This document shows positions 43,280 through 57,284 of a DNA stretch of 64,000 nucleotides, piece by piece. Origin of the DNA: Todiramphus chloris collaris (Eukaryota; Chordata; Aves; Coraciiformes; Alcedinidae). Location of the stretch: assembly GCA_025345505.1 (NCBI GenBank), contig JANVCC010000018.1, positions 36,531,191-36,595,190 of the forward strand, written 5' to 3'. Below the pieces are notes generated by a model that did not search any database, had not been told where the DNA came from, and saw only the letters and a program-made list of their open reading frames with translations. Every line of letters begins with the position of its first letter. Within the stretch, counting starts at the first letter, position 1. The position numbers and the translations under genes were made by a program.

Positions 43280-43635
43280 TGGAGTTTGAGAGGGGATCTT
43301 ATCAAAGTTTATAAATATCTAAAGGGCAAGGGTCACAAGGATGGGGCCAGTCTCTTTTCAGTGGTGCCCAGTAATAGGACGAGGGGCAATGGACACAAAC
43401 TGAAACACAAGAAGCTCCACCTAAACATAAGGAGAAAATTCTTTCCTGTGAGGGTGATGGAGCACTTGAACAGGCTGCCCAGAGAGGATGTGGAGTCTCC
43501 TTTTCTGGAGACTTTCAAAACCTGCCTGGATCTGTTCCTGTGTAACCTGCTATAGGTGAACCTGCTTTGGCAGGGAGGTTGGACTAGATGATCCCCAGAG
43601 GTCCCTTCCAACCCCTACCATTCTCTGATTCTGTG
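43280..43635 (+). repeat. CR1 LINE 3' fragment
   Basis: It contains 'gagaggggatcttatcaaag', 'acaggctgcccagagaggat' and the tail 'accattctctgattctgt'. It is close in type to the copy at 21,665. Confidence 0.95.
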
Positions 43636-43865
43636 AGGGTTTTTGTAAATTAATCACAAGCAACTTTGCCTACAGTATTGGTGTACTGGAGAAAAGTTGT
43701 AAAGTTGGATACTTGATTGTCCAGGATTTTTTTCCATACCATCCCTTTACTTATGGTATGGTAGCCAGTGTAGTGGGGAAAAATTATATTCATTAAAAGA
43801 GGAATTCTTATGATGTTGAGTTGTAGGGATGTTCAGTGTCTGTATCTGGCTTGTTTGCTCTTCTT

Positions 43866-44150
43866 CATAGAATCATAGAACACCAGGTTGGAAGAGACCT
43901 CAAGGATCATCTAGTCCAACCTTTTAAGGTAAACTATATATATGTATAGTTTAAAAGAGATGGCCCAGGACCCTGTCAAGCTGAGTCTTAAAACTGTCCA
44001 GGGTAGGGGAATCCTCCAGTTCCATTGGGAGACTATTCCAATGTCTAATTGTTCTCATGGTGATAAATTTTCTTCTGGAGCCCAATCAGAATCTCCACAG
44101 GATTAACTTGTACCCATTACCCCTCGTCTTTAGATACTGATAGACAGTGT
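43866..44150 (-). repeat. CR1 LINE 3' fragment
   Basis: The reversed tail 'atagaatcatagaacaccag' is followed by 'ggttggaagagacctcaagg' and 'acccattacccctcgtcttt', near the end of CR1. It has an internal AT-rich palindrome (43,930-43,953). Confidence 0.88.
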
Positions 44151-47100
44151 TTATTAAAAAAAAGAAAATGTAATTTAGTGGGAACTTGTCTCACAGCCTG
44201 TAATTGGATCTCCCAACCAAGACCACCAGTTGCTGACTGGACAAGAAGAGTCTCTCTTGCTGGGCTTTGTGGCAGAGCTATCAGCTGGATCAGGAGAGAC
44301 TTTTAAAATTTATTCTGCTCGGTTCTTGTAACCCTTGGTCCTGCATGAGCACTCCAGAACATGCACGGTGCATTGCTATTGATTGTCTTCAGTACACACA
44401 AAGCATCTCTTAAATGTATTAACTGTAGAAAAGTCTCCTTGGTCTTACATTACTGTTTCTGTAGGAATAATTTCTATTAACTGTTTACAAACATCTATGT
44501 ACAAGTTGATCAATTCTGTGGCAGGGAGCATGCCTGATGTTAATCAACGTGTTTAAGCACACAAACTGGATGAGATACAGTGGAAGCTGCCTGAGGAATT
44601 TCAAGAACTGGCCCAAATTCCCATCCACTGAGGACCTGTAGGGACAAGTGAATTAATTGTGACAGTTCAATTAACAGAGGTTCAAGTGCACTGGGTGTGC
44701 ACACAGGTACTGATACCCTGCTACAGCACAACTGTAATTTAAAAAGTGAATTTACTTTTCATGCTTAGAACTGATGTGTGGTAGCTCTTGACAATCCCTG
44801 GTTTGACAGAACGTGTCCTCTTGGCAGCAGCCAATTTTTAGGCAAGATAGCCCCATCACCAAGCTCATCTGAAGTTTTCCCAGCTCTAGCATCCATGGTC
44901 AGGCTGATTGGTTCATCACGAGCCCAGGAAGAGTTTCATTCCAAAGAGTTAAAGGCAGGAAAACTAGCAGCAGGCAGGCAAATGCAACCCATGTTCTGCT
45001 TTGTGGTTGTGCTCTAGTCAACAGCACTTTTGTGGTTTTGTGTGTGTGAGATGTTCTGCAGTTACATGAATATTATCATGTGTTTTATACACAGAACAAT
45101 TACCTCTCCTCATGTAAGCCCTAACATGTAGCTTTTTTTTTTCCCTGTAGGGTAATGTTGAAGGCACTGTGACTTTCTGTCAAGTTGAGGTATTTTCCAC
45201 TTTTTCATCCATACATGTTATTTATTGCATTTTTTAAAGTTATGGGTTGGGGCTGGGGGGTGACAGAAAACATAACAAAAAAACAACAAAACCAACACTA
45301 ACCAACCAACCAAACAAAAAAAGTAAACAAATCCCAAAACCTTAAACACCTTACAGTTCAGGGTTTTGACTGTCTATTTTAAGAATGTCTCCAGAGCAAA
45401 ATTTAGCTTGAAACTGAGATGCCTAAAATGAGGTGCCTGCAGCTGAGCTAAGTTTCTGAGCTCCCCTTGTAATCACTAGAGCTCAGATCAGCACAGCCTG
45501 TAGAGGTCCAAGAGCTGGTTCAGCTGAGCTGGGTGTGGGGTTCAGGGTTCTCAGTGCCACTTGACATGTTCAGTGGCAAGCCAAACCTATATATGGGGGC
45601 TTTTTTTATTCCCCCCTTACCTTCAGTTCATGCCTGTCAGACAAAGTTTTCTCCACATTTGAAGCCCAGTTGGCTGTGTAAGTCTTCTATCTCATTATTT
45701 ATATTATTGATCACTAGTGATGTAATGATATCTGATTAGAACAGAAGCAGTGATTTTTTCCAAGTGTAGCTGGACTCTGGAGTCTTTCTGTGGCAATACT
45801 TGCAAAGGGCTGTGAAATCAGGTTCAGGTTGGGGTTTTTGTTGTTTTTTTGTAACTGTCTTTAATGCAGGTTTTTCCTCTATGTATGTTTCTTTAAAAAT
45901 AAATTACACACTACTAAAAAAGTAACAGTTTTATGGTTTTTCTGATCTCACTTTAAATAGTCTTCTTAACATACTTATTTTCACACAATCATTTGCAAGA
46001 GTAAACTTGCTTCATTTTATTCCTTTCTGCAGGTATCTACATCTATTCAGATCAGGGGCTATGTGGTTTTCCTAGACTAGCAGCATAAATGTGAAGAAAT
46101 TTGGATCAAAAAAGCCCCAAAGTCTCTGTACCTCAGTCAGACATTTCAACTGTAAATATTATAAGTTTTAGTGTGCTTGATCAGTGACTTCTAGTCAGAG
46201 TCTGAATTTACTTAGTCCTGGGCCAGGGTAAATACTCGTTGTCTGTCTCTCCATACAGTCCTTTGCAGTACAGCTTCTCCTCCTAGTTAACTACCCACCA
46301 GTCTTTCTTTGCTTTGCCTTTTATTGGCCAAAACCCATGCTTTCCCAAGCTGAAGTTTCAACGCAGGCCTGGATGTTTTGTTCCTATAGAAACAGGTCAC
46401 TGTCTTCACACAAACTGGGCATGCTGAGTTGCTGTGGCAACACAGGTGAGAAATTCTAGTAGGTGCAGAAAAGTGTCAAGCCTGTGCTGGCTGCTAAGTC
46501 AGAGCATCTGGTACCTGCCAGGAGCTGGGGCTGGATGCACCAGAAGGGAGTGAGGAAGTTCCCTAGGATGCACATGACTGTATTAAACCTGAAAACAGCA
46601 GAATATTCCTGCCAGCTTGTGTATCCTGCATATAACCCTGAGGGGTGTGCTCACCTCGTGTGTTTTGTAGCTTCCTAAGGGATTTATTGATTCTCTTATT
46701 GATGATTGGGCTTCTAGAGGGCAAAGAGGAATGTCTGGGTTTCTGTCATCAACTTGTAAATGTTTCCAATTAAAATGTACCTGCTGGCAATCCTGCCTGC
46801 ATTTGTATTTGCAGGTAGAAAACATGGTCCTTTGGTAAATATTTTCTCTTATTTGAAATAAAGAAGCCATTTAAAATGCACTCAGATGAGGTGAGGGAGA
46901 TCTTGTCATTGTGAATTTAAAAGCAAGTAAAACATGAAGTTTGAACCACTTGCTGAAGATTCACAGGTAAATCTGTTTCTATCTGACAGAAACTGAGGGT
47001 GGGGAAGAGCCTTGAGATCATATAGCACGGGAATAACCTCACGCTGCTCAAATTCACTAGGTTGTTAGTCACGCAAGAGAAGCTTGCCAATATATATTCA

Positions 47101-48863
47101 TGGCCAGGTATGGGTAGTTAAAGCGCAGTATGGTGTGAACTTTCTCCTCACTGACTCAGAAGACATGCTTGGCTTATTCCCAGTAAAGATGTGGAAGTGT
47201 TGCTAAGCTAATTGACTGGCTCAGGATAGGGAGAAGAGGGCTGTCTTGCTTCCTCTTCTGCCATTGTTGGTCTCTGCTTTGAACTGTGTCTTTTCTCTAT
47301 CAAACATATATTTGTACAGAACACAAAGCAAAATTTTAACCATCAGCTCCAAAAAAAGGTGAAAGGGGGGTAAACCATTGTAGAAAGGGGTCATCTGCTT
47401 TAGTTAAAGTGAAAAGTACACCCCAAATAGTGATCACTGCAAGGAAGAGCATGCAGGAGAAGCTGCTCCACGTTGGTGCTGCTCCAATGCATGCTCCAAG
47501 ATGGCAGTAAGGTGTAATGAGAAGAAGAAGTAATGAGTGACAGATCTAAATGTCAGCTGCCTGGGAGATGAAAGGAAAGAAATTATGGCCAGGAGGTTAT
47601 AATCTAGGGGCTTCAGTGGACTATAACATGAAAAAAAAGCCACTACTGTGTTGAATGTTCCATAGAGCTGTTACTGCTCTAAATGATGAAAGGCCTCCAT
47701 AGATGGTTTTAGACCACTGGGGGCAGAGTGAAAGGATGGCATGTAAAAGGTAACTCTATTAAATTTGGGGGGCGAGACTTCTAAAAATTAGGAACCTGGA
47801 GGCAGGTACCTAAGTGGGGGTACGGGAAATCTAAAAGGCACCAAGAGCAGCTGAGCACCTCAAGTCCCACCAGCTTAAGCAACTGTCATGTGTGTCTTAA
47901 GGAAGAGACGCTTCCTACCTCTGCAGCAGGCTGAACCACTGTTCAAAAGTGCATCCAGTGCCTCTGATAGCTCAGAGTGTTTGAAGCAGAGGGGTTTGCT
48001 CCTAAATGCTACAGTCACTGTGAGTTTTAAGGAAGGTGGTCTTCACCTACCCTCTACCCTTAGCCACTCAACAAGATTGAGTGAATAAAAGCAGGTTCGT
48101 TTCTATATGGCAGCATGTTTAAGTCCTGTTTTGCAGTGCAGAAAATATTCTGAAGAACACTGAATATCAAAAGCTTAAATAATAGATTCCCTGGGTGGTA
48201 AGACTTAGATGCAGACATTCCTCTGCATATTTTGCAACTAGTGAAATGAGTTTAATAATTTAGTATCTTCCCTGTTGTTTTTTCACAAACCATAGAAAAA
48301 TTGCCAGCAAAGCTTCAGCGTGTACATGCTGAATTACTGCTTTGCCCTCTTCTTGACAAACAGCCAGGGGCTTGACCAGCCATCCCAAGCCTGCATCCTG
48401 GAAATTACACAGCTCTGTGGAGGCTGCTTTGACTCTGTTCAGATTCTTAATGTAAGGGATACTGGTGCTATAGGACTGGTACTCTACTAACCTTGGACTT
48501 CGTGAATGTAGCAAAGATGGACCCTGACAAAATGCTTTTGCAAACCTTGCACTGCTTCTTGCATCCACTGAAGAGTGGTCAGTTCTGTAAGGACAAGTGC
48601 AGGGCTCATCTCAGAGACCTCAGGGGCTATGGACTGATGGATACAGGAGAACATACGGAGTGTGCCAGCTCCTGCCAAGACCCAGTTTGCAGAAAAGGTG
48701 TTTGGCCCACTATGTGTTCTGATTTAAGCAAACCACTCATTTCTCCAAAAGAGCGGGCCTGGGGGATTTTTTTTGTCATATAACTTTGGTCTTCTCATAG
48801 AGTTATCTTGTTCTCGTGTCTCTTGGTTGATGGTGCGAGCAGCTACCAAAGTCTTGTCAGGTG
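44151..48863. other. Intergenic sequence, no gene seen
   Basis: No coding similarity is recognised. It contains an A-rich AAC/CCAA stretch at 45,270-45,335 and a possible 39-nt cryptic exon at 45,151-45,189 flanked by a strong acceptor (ttttttttttccctgtag) and a GTATTT donor. Other open frames look like chance. Confidence 0.65.
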
Positions 48864-48930
48864 GTTTATGTTTATGTTTATGTTTTATGTTTATGCACAT
48901 TTAAGAATAGAATAAAATAAAATAAAAAAA
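48864..48930. repeat. GTTTAT microsatellite followed by A-rich AATAA repeat
   Basis: Five units of GTTTAT, one of them with an extra T, run from 48,864 to 48,894. About 12 bases later an AATAA-type stretch runs from 48,906 to 48,930. Confidence 0.9.
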
Positions 48931-51900
48931 TTAAATCAGTTGTTTTAAATGTTGCCTTTTGAACTCATCTCCTAGACTCTCACAAGGACAATTTGAGAGA
49001 TGTTTTACACATTATACTGTCTACCTAATATGAAGTGACAAAATCTGTGGAATTTTAGTAGTAAGCTTTCTTGTCTCTTTGCATATACAGGACTGAATCC
49101 TCTTAACTTGCTAAACCCAACTGAGGTAGGCAAGAGTTGCTGAAAGGGTTTTACAAGATGTAGAAGAGGAGGCAGACTGGACCAGCTGGGCAGTCCACCA
49201 TGGTTTTGGAGTTGTATCAATCCTCTTTCAAAAGGAAATAGTCTTTACCTTGCTGCTTCTGCTCTTTGCAGGACAGTAGCATTACACTGAAAGCAGTTAG
49301 GATCTTCTCTGAGCTTTAGCTTGGATGGAAAGTGTTTCTTTATTTATATTTGAGATGTAATGCCGCTCAAGGGGTCCTTTGATCAGGCCTTTGCAATAAT
49401 GTCCTGCAGAACCACAAACGGTCAGTGAACAAGGGCAAAGAAGACAATTCTGTATCAATAACATTCCAGTTTCTGCTCATACAGCATGTTTGGTGAATTG
49501 TTTTTCAGACTTGTTTAGACATTACTTTGTCCAGTGAGACTAATCTCTAGCTTAGCTTACCTCATCAGTGCTGTTGTCTCAAAATGTCTCTCTGCACCTA
49601 GTCCCCCCAGTTTAAGGGTTCCAAGGACATTATATACATGCATGTAGCTTATATGCTCCATGGCACTAATGACTTGTGTGTGTGTCTCTCTCTGTCCTCT
49701 GTGACTAACACTGTGCTCATCGTTACCCTCAGCACCAGTCTCCTCTGCTCTGCATTGCTCTTTTGAGTTTCCCCTTAAGCTGAATAACTGAGGAACAGAC
49801 TCAAACTGGGATCAACCATCTCAAATTTCATCCTGAAGTCCTCTCTTTGTGTTGCAGACATAAAGCTGGTGTGCCCTCTTTTTTTTGTTTTTTTCTTCAT
49901 AGTTCAGTTTGTGTAAAAAAAGAAATAGTATCTCCCAGCAAACCACATCTTGTTAATCTTAAAAAACCCCAACCCCCAGCCATTTAGCATGTGTTGGGGA
50001 TGTAAGAACATGGTGTCTTGCCTATGCAAGGGAGAGATTTGCCAGTCCGTTTCTTGATAAGGCCTTGTAATGAAGATGTAACTTATCTTGGTGAATACTT
50101 AAATCCATGTAGCATTCCCTGGCATTCCCTTAGTAAAATAAGAATAATTTTGAAATAAAACGTGTCAGTGTATCTGTGGCTACTAAAGAGCATTTGCCAG
50201 CCCAGAAGATAATTGCTTTGGAAAATAATTTCTTAAACATTCATGACTAATAAAGATCTGGCAACAAAACTTTGTAAGTAGAGTCCAAACTTTCATGTAG
50301 TCTCTTCCTGACTGATTATTACTATGACTGGTTCAAAGTTAATGCCAAGAAAAACTGAGTGTGGCTCCTTTCCCTTTTCATCCTTTGCCAGAAGTGAAGA
50401 AAGCCCACAGATCCTGTGCAAAATTGCTTATTTTTCAATTAGAAATTCTAATTTTGTCTCTTCTTCAAGGCAGCAGAAAAATTAATGAAATTTGTATACT
50501 GCAAGTTAAGGATGATCAAAAATAACTGAACTACTTGAAATACATTTTCATCAATTATTAACCTTTACATGACTACTAGTACCACAAAGACTCTTGTTTC
50601 AGCTTCATCAGCCCACCAGTTGCCACTGAGAGAACTTACAGTGAACTTTGATATCCCAACATGTCCTCCAGCAAAATTGGGCAGTAGATACGATACTCCT
50701 GGTTTTTTCTGTGCTGTGTCCTAGTGGCTGGTTTTGTGGTGTCATTGAACTGTAGTTTTTACACCAGAAGCCATAAACTGAGACTGATGGACAGGTTGGA
50801 TTGTGGTAAACCAGTTTAATCTATTAAACAGCCAAATAGTGTATCAGAGCAAGACAGTGAGGTGTCCTGATCTGACAGACAAGCCGTATGCACCAGAACT
50901 ATTTTTTATGGTGTCTGGCTTTTTAATTCTCAGTATTAGTTTCTGTAGGCCAACCCTGAAACCAGGTTTATGCCATGAATCTGGAAAAAGCACCTAGCCT
51001 TGCCTCTGCGTATAGCAGAGTTCCCTTTGGCAGCATGGGATGTGAGCTTCTCGCCAGGTTTTTTTTTTCCCTTTTCCAGCCATGTCTAATTATTAGTAAT
51101 TAATGAATACCTATGTTCCCCAGAGCATATGTAGATACACGGTATAACCAAGAGTTCCCTTGGATTTGAGGAAATTAAGAAATAATTACCAAAAGTGATT
51201 TGCTACCCTAATCCTGTAACAACTGGGTAGTTACCATAGTGATCAAAGTGTTGTTCATCATAAGAGAGAAAATAGCTGGACCATGCCATGGGTGGTTGGA
51301 ACAACACTTAGTTCAGATGCCCCTCACTGGGAATAAAGCCAACAGAAGAATGTCATGTTTAATAAAACTATAGTATGAAGACCAGAGCATGTCTTAGCTG
51401 GGCAAAATGCTACAGAAAGAGGCAGGGAATACAATTTCTGTCTGTATTCCATGCACAGTTTTATTGCTAATGGCATGCAGCCGTTTTGGCAGGCCAGCTG
51501 GCTTCCAAAGTGAAAGGGCGTTTCTTTTATTTCCTCTTTCAAATAGCCTGGTATTGTGGCAATGTTTGCAAATACATTTTATGTACTCAAGGGAGTATGA
51601 GCATGAAGCAAATCCAGAATTTATATCCTTTTAAGCTGTATACAGTGAGACCTAAAGACAGTGAATTTTTACTCAGTGTTTTTTATATATGCATTTTCAT
51701 ACAGACATTAAATATATAATTTTTTTTAATGCAGTAGAATCTCTTGATAAAGCTATCAAGAGTTAATCTAATTCTAAGCACAGCAGCAATGCTTGTGAAT
51801 CCTGTATTGGGACGCTCACACAACCTGAACAACAGAAAAAGGAGCTGACAGAACAAGATGCAGAGGAGTGGGGTTATCTGGGAGTATCTCTTAATGCGTG

Positions 51901-54900
51901 CTGCTTGCCCTTGAAGATGTGCCTGGTACAAGATAAATCCATCACTCAGGCATGGGGCGGGTTTCTCCTTTCCTGCTAGACATTAGAGGCAACTGATCCT
52001 GCAACTGCAGAAGGTCCCCTTGTTTAGGGTGGGGGTCTGTGCACAGTCAGCGTCAATGCACATTGAATCTAGGAAGCAAGAGTTATCCCCACTCTGATGG
52101 GGTTTTCTGACCTTGCTGGTGTTCTGTGAGGCCACATCAGCAGGACATTCCTCTTTCATCCTCAGTCCTGACCTGTTTGTATCTCAGGTTTAAACCTAGG
52201 TTCAGAAGTTGGTTTAATGAAGATGCTTCAGTCTTCTTGTACTTCCCTCACCAAATCAGCTACGTGTTCCTCACAACACAGAAAACTGCTGCCCATCCAT
52301 TGCCCAGCAGGTACTGGAGAACTTTGCCAGGATGCCAAGAATTTAAAAGCCCTCCAAAAGCATGCAGGGTACAATCAGCTTAGTCTGCTTCTGTGTCCAC
52401 TAGTCATGCAGGGTGGGATCTGCATCCTGTCAGTGAACTTACATGAACAACTTGGGACGTGTTGGTTTAACCATGCCTGAGCAGTGATCCACCCCTCACG
52501 CCCAATTCCCCCTAGTTTATATATTAAATATGATGTCTTACGGTATGAAGTATCCCTTTGGCTATTTCGGGTCAGCTGTCCTAGCCATGCTTCCTCCTAG
52601 CTTCTTGTGCACCTTCCCCCTGGCAGAGCACAGGAAACTGAAAAGTCCTTAACTTAGGATAAGCACTACTTAGCAACATCTAAAACATCAGGGTGTTACC
52701 AACATTATTCTCACCCTAGATCCAAAATGCAGCACTGTACCAGCTAGTAGGAAGAAAAGTAACTCAATCCCAACCAAAATCAGGACAGGAATGAAGCCCC
52801 AGCCAAAGAAAGATAATGGGTAGTCTCGTGGGAAGAGGGTCCTCAAAGACAGTCCTGTTGCAGAGAAGACCTCTCCCCCGGGCTATTTAAAGACTGATTC
52901 CATTAGCCCAAAGAAGGTAGTTAATGCTGTTGCTCAGGAAAGCTGCCTGTCCTGTTTCTGCTGGAAATAAACATTACTCGAGGCTTTTGTAGAGCAGCTG
53001 CTGTACTCATTGCTTGATATGATGAGGCTGGACCAGCTCGATAAGACTGGGCCACACTTCTTCTTTGGCACTGTTTTCAGAAAGAGATGGTCCTGACCAA
53101 ATACACATTCAGTCTATGTGTTGTGTACCTCAGCAGATGCTTTGGCTTCAGACTCTTGGAAAAAGAAACTGTGGTACAATTGGCTTAGCCTACTTTTACG
53201 TCCATTAGTTATCCATCCCTTTGGAACTAAAAGACACTCCTGAGCATAAGGTTTAGTGAACTTTTCTTTCCAACCCATGTTTGTGTGTTGCAAAGTGGTT
53301 AATACAGTTTTAGCAATGGTGTTGCCAGGAACTCGAATATGAATGCCTAGACACTGGAAAAAACAACTTCTGGCTGATGGCTGTGATAGTTTCTATCATA
53401 GTACCTGTGAACCTGCTGAGTCTGAAAAATGTTCTTTCTTTGGCGTAAGGAACCTTTTAGACCTTAGTGAGCAGGGCAGCCTCCTTAAATGCAGGAGACC
53501 CTTCTGGTTGTGCAGAAACAGGATCAGCATGTCTCGCTTCTCAAAGCAGTCTTAGCCACTGAGCTGTAGGGCAGCAGTGACTAACCTGTTACCTTAAAAT
53601 GCTCCAAGCGTGCCGTCTGTCCTGGGACTGTGCTGGCTTAGACATGAAGATCTATGTTCAGGTGAGGCACCATAGCTGTGACTCCTTAGGGGATGAACTG
53701 TTCCCTCATTTAGTGCCTTTTTGAGAGGGGCTGGCTTCATGGAAGTCTATGAGATTATCAGCTAGCTTGTTTCCTGCTGAGCACGCTGATTTTGGTGAAT
53801 CTGTTTTGGAGAAACATAATTGACCATATAAATGTCTATGCTGGGACCGCATGTACTACCAAGTCTGGGTGGTATTTAAAACTAGAATGCAACAACAATG
53901 AGAGCTGCAGTGCCCTTATCTGGCTGACGTGGGCTCTTCAGTATCTGTCCCATGAAAATATGGACTTGAAACTAGTACCCGTTGTCTTATTACTAGCTTA
54001 GGATGATTTCACGTGTTGGTGGAGGTGAAGGGCAGCAAACAGTTTATTCCTTCTCTATTCCTCCCCTACTTCAGCCTTCACTGAAGAGAAGGAAGGGCAG
54101 CGTAATAGAGAAATACAGATGTTGAGGAAAGCATGAACTTGACAAAACCCCCAATTTCAGAGTGTCTCAGAGCATTGCTTGAAAAAATACCAAGCTAAAT
54201 AACCGGAGGAAAGAGCAGAGCTAAATGTTTTGACTAGCGGCTGTTATTTTGCTGTCACGTTCACATCAATGTTTAGAGATGGGAATGTGATGCTCTAAAA
54301 AGAGCTTGAAAAAGAAAATGAAACTGGCATGAAATTCTGCAACGTGCCTGCAGAAATCCAAGGGTGACGCCAAGGTGCAAAATGTTACCTTCTTTTTGCC
54401 TTTGGTTTCAATGCACCTGAGGTCAGGCCCTTAATGCATATCCTCCCGCTCTCACTGGGGTCTGCAAGGGACTCTTTTGATGAACGTAAGCAGTAAATGT
54501 ATGTCTTCTCCTTCCACTCTTCCCATTGGGCAAAAAGATTTCTGACATGACAGAATTTAATTAAATTGCTAATTTGTTTCAGATTTCCCCTGCTTCTTTT
54601 GTAATCATGGTAGGTTTTTTCGAGTCTAGGTTGCTGTTGAAAATAAATCCCAAACCTGTTTTTTAATAAAAACTACCTTGTCTGTGAAAATAATCTGTGA
54701 GTTTTAATTACCACAGACACTGTCAGAATTGCATAATTTAAGTTCTTTATCCCATGGAAGAAAAGGAACTAATGATTACAAGGATGCCCGTTATTTAGGA
54801 AGTGCAGACTTCGTAAAGCAAATTCAGCTCTTTGGTGGGCAGTGGCTTATCCCAAGGAGCACTGCAAAGCATACACATACTCATTTGTGTGAACCCAGGG

Positions 54901-55946
54901 AGACACGGGTGTGGGGCCTTCACTTTAACATTTGTTGCAGGTGAGTGTAGGGGTCTGAGTGTATATACAGGATGTACAGAAAACAGGCTCTATGTTTGTC
55001 GTCTAAAGCAGAGTCTCTGCTGAGAGATGGAAAATTTCTTTATGTAATAAGTCCTGTCTTCCCTTCAAATTTATTATTGGATATTTTATTTCCTTGTTGC
55101 TGTCAGGAAACTCTGATCTCTTCAAAGGGCCTGGAAGTCTTAGGTGAGCATCCTGTATGTCCTGTCTGCCTACTATTGCAAGGGGCTAAATCCAAAAGCT
55201 CAGTATTCTGTCTTGCAGCTACGTCTCCTGGAAAGCTGTCTTATAATTATACCAGTTACTCTATATGCCTCTCTTACCCATCTTCCTCTCAGTAAGATAC
55301 TTAACAGAGCAAATGTGTCAAGGGTGTGTTTACGCTGCTCTTTGCTTCTACAACCTACCATTGGAAGTTACCAGTGACACTGTGCACCTGTCTGTGCAAG
55401 CCACTTTCTGAAACATCTGGTAAACAAAATTACTTGTCTGGTATTGCCATGAGTTGTCTTCAAGAAACACCAGGTTGATATTTCTATTTAAATTGTTATT
55501 TTATCTGCTATGCAGCATGATATTCCTGTAAACCAGACTCTGGTAGGTTGCTGCTGAAAAGTGACACATGCAAGAAGTTTCTTTTTAGCTATTATTTTTT
55601 TCTTTTGTCTTTCAAGGCAAGATTTTTATTTTTTTTTTTTTTCCAAAGTAATCATTGCTCTGTAGCGTGGACCACTGAAAATATCTTTATTGAGTCTTGC
55701 TGACCTGGAGCTAATTGCTCTGGAAGTCTGTTCCCCAGTGAGCCTTCAGTGATAAGGTGAATCTTTGTTTGGGGTAGATCTTCAACCATCAGGGTTTTCC
55801 TGAAGCTTACTGCTATTGCTTCTGATTTCCATGTTCCTTTCCCAGCTGTAACTGCTGTTGTCTTCAAAATGAAAAGGATAAGTACAGAATAGATCAGTCT
55901 GGACAAGGAGATGAGATGCAGGCAAGAAAAGGCTAAAGTAGTGAAA
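48931..55946. other. Intergenic sequence, no gene seen
   Basis: Seven kilobases without recognised genes or interspersed repeats. One 9-bp perfect hairpin lies at 51,741-51,762. Open frames (up to 107 codons) carry no recognisable motif. Confidence 0.65.
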
Positions 55947-55988
55947 ATGTGCCAGGACATAACCTTCTTAGGTTGTGTCCTGGCACAT
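55947..55988. repeat. 19-bp near-perfect inverted repeat (hairpin)
   Basis: Left arm ATGTGCCAGGACATAACCT (55,947-55,965), loop TCTT, right arm AGGTTGTGTCCTGGCACAT (55,970-55,988). The arms pair at 18 of 19 positions in DNA. The one exception would be a G-U wobble in RNA. Confidence 0.95.
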
Positions 55989-57284
55989 GTATGTGCATAA
56001 CCTTTTTATCAGCTCGTTTTAACATCTTCTAGATGTTTTCTTATTTATTGTCAGTTGTATCCTGTAGTTATTTCTGGCAGCTAACACTTGTAAATCTGCC
56101 ATTGCTATAGATTAGGCAGTACCCAGACACTGTCCATTAGCTTCATTGATAAGTGATCATATTCAGCAAGCAGGTGAATGGACAACTGCTGTTTACTGTT
56201 AATTTGGATAGAAAATCTACTAGCTGAAAAGCCCAAACTGTAAGATTTATGTATCTGTGAGTTAAACTTGGCATTGATGGAAAGGAAAGAAAAAGATGGT
56301 TTTTGCTGTAATAAAGCAATGATTTAACAGAACTACAGCTTCTTATTCTTTACTTCACATCTTAAGAAAAATTTCCCCTCTTTTGCAATGGGAGAATTGT
56401 AAGCTGTACAACACACTCCATTCCTTTTTAAGTGTTACGACATCCCTAACAGCAGGGAGAAAAAAATAAACAAGGCTCATCCAGAAGTAAATCAAATATT
56501 ACTCTCCCCTCCTGGGAGGGTAAGATTTGAATTTAAACACTTCTTCATCAGTTGCATAGCAATGTAATCTGCTTGCTGTCACATGGTGTGTGAGCCTGAG
56601 TTTTTCACCTTCTGATTACGAGTGCCCCAAAAGTGGGACAATCCTCATCGTTAAACATGTTGTAGGAAATGCAATTTCTCCTGCTCCACGCATCTGGTTT
56701 TTCAGTAATTGCCATTGTTGATCTGGCTTGATGAATGGAAAGGTGTTCTATCTTTATATGTAGCTGGGGGTGACAGAAAGGTGAGAGGAGTGATTAATCT
56801 TCCTTAACTATCCTGAGGCCAAGCCTAGCGTGGTCAGCTCACTGCTGCTTATGGTGAAGGGGAGGAGGCAGGGAAAGGGTACCTACAAAGCACATTTCAG
56901 ACAGATATGATTCCACAACACAATGAGCCCCATCTTTCCCTGCAGGGAAAAGCTAGATCAGTTGTACAACTATTTGCCTAAATGTAGGGTTTAGATTAAC
57001 CTCTTCCAGAATTCAGAGGTATTGGTGCTTGCTGAGATCATATCAGTATACCAGAAACTTTAATAAATCTATTCTTCAGAAAATAAGTTTTTCAGTTACA
57101 TTTACTTCAGGATTTTGTTGTCTTCTGTTCCTGTTAGGACATGACGGAGAAATGAAGGTGAGAGATACAGAGTATGGGGCATGGTGAGATGAACATGGTG
57201 AGCTGGCATGGGAGCTCTTCTGGAAGACTAATATTAAACAGCATTTTTCCAACATAGACCCCTCAAGGTAAAATTCTTCTTGTA
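55989..57284. other. Intergenic sequence, no gene seen
   Basis: No genes or repeats are recognised between the hairpin and the first LTR. Confidence 0.65.
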
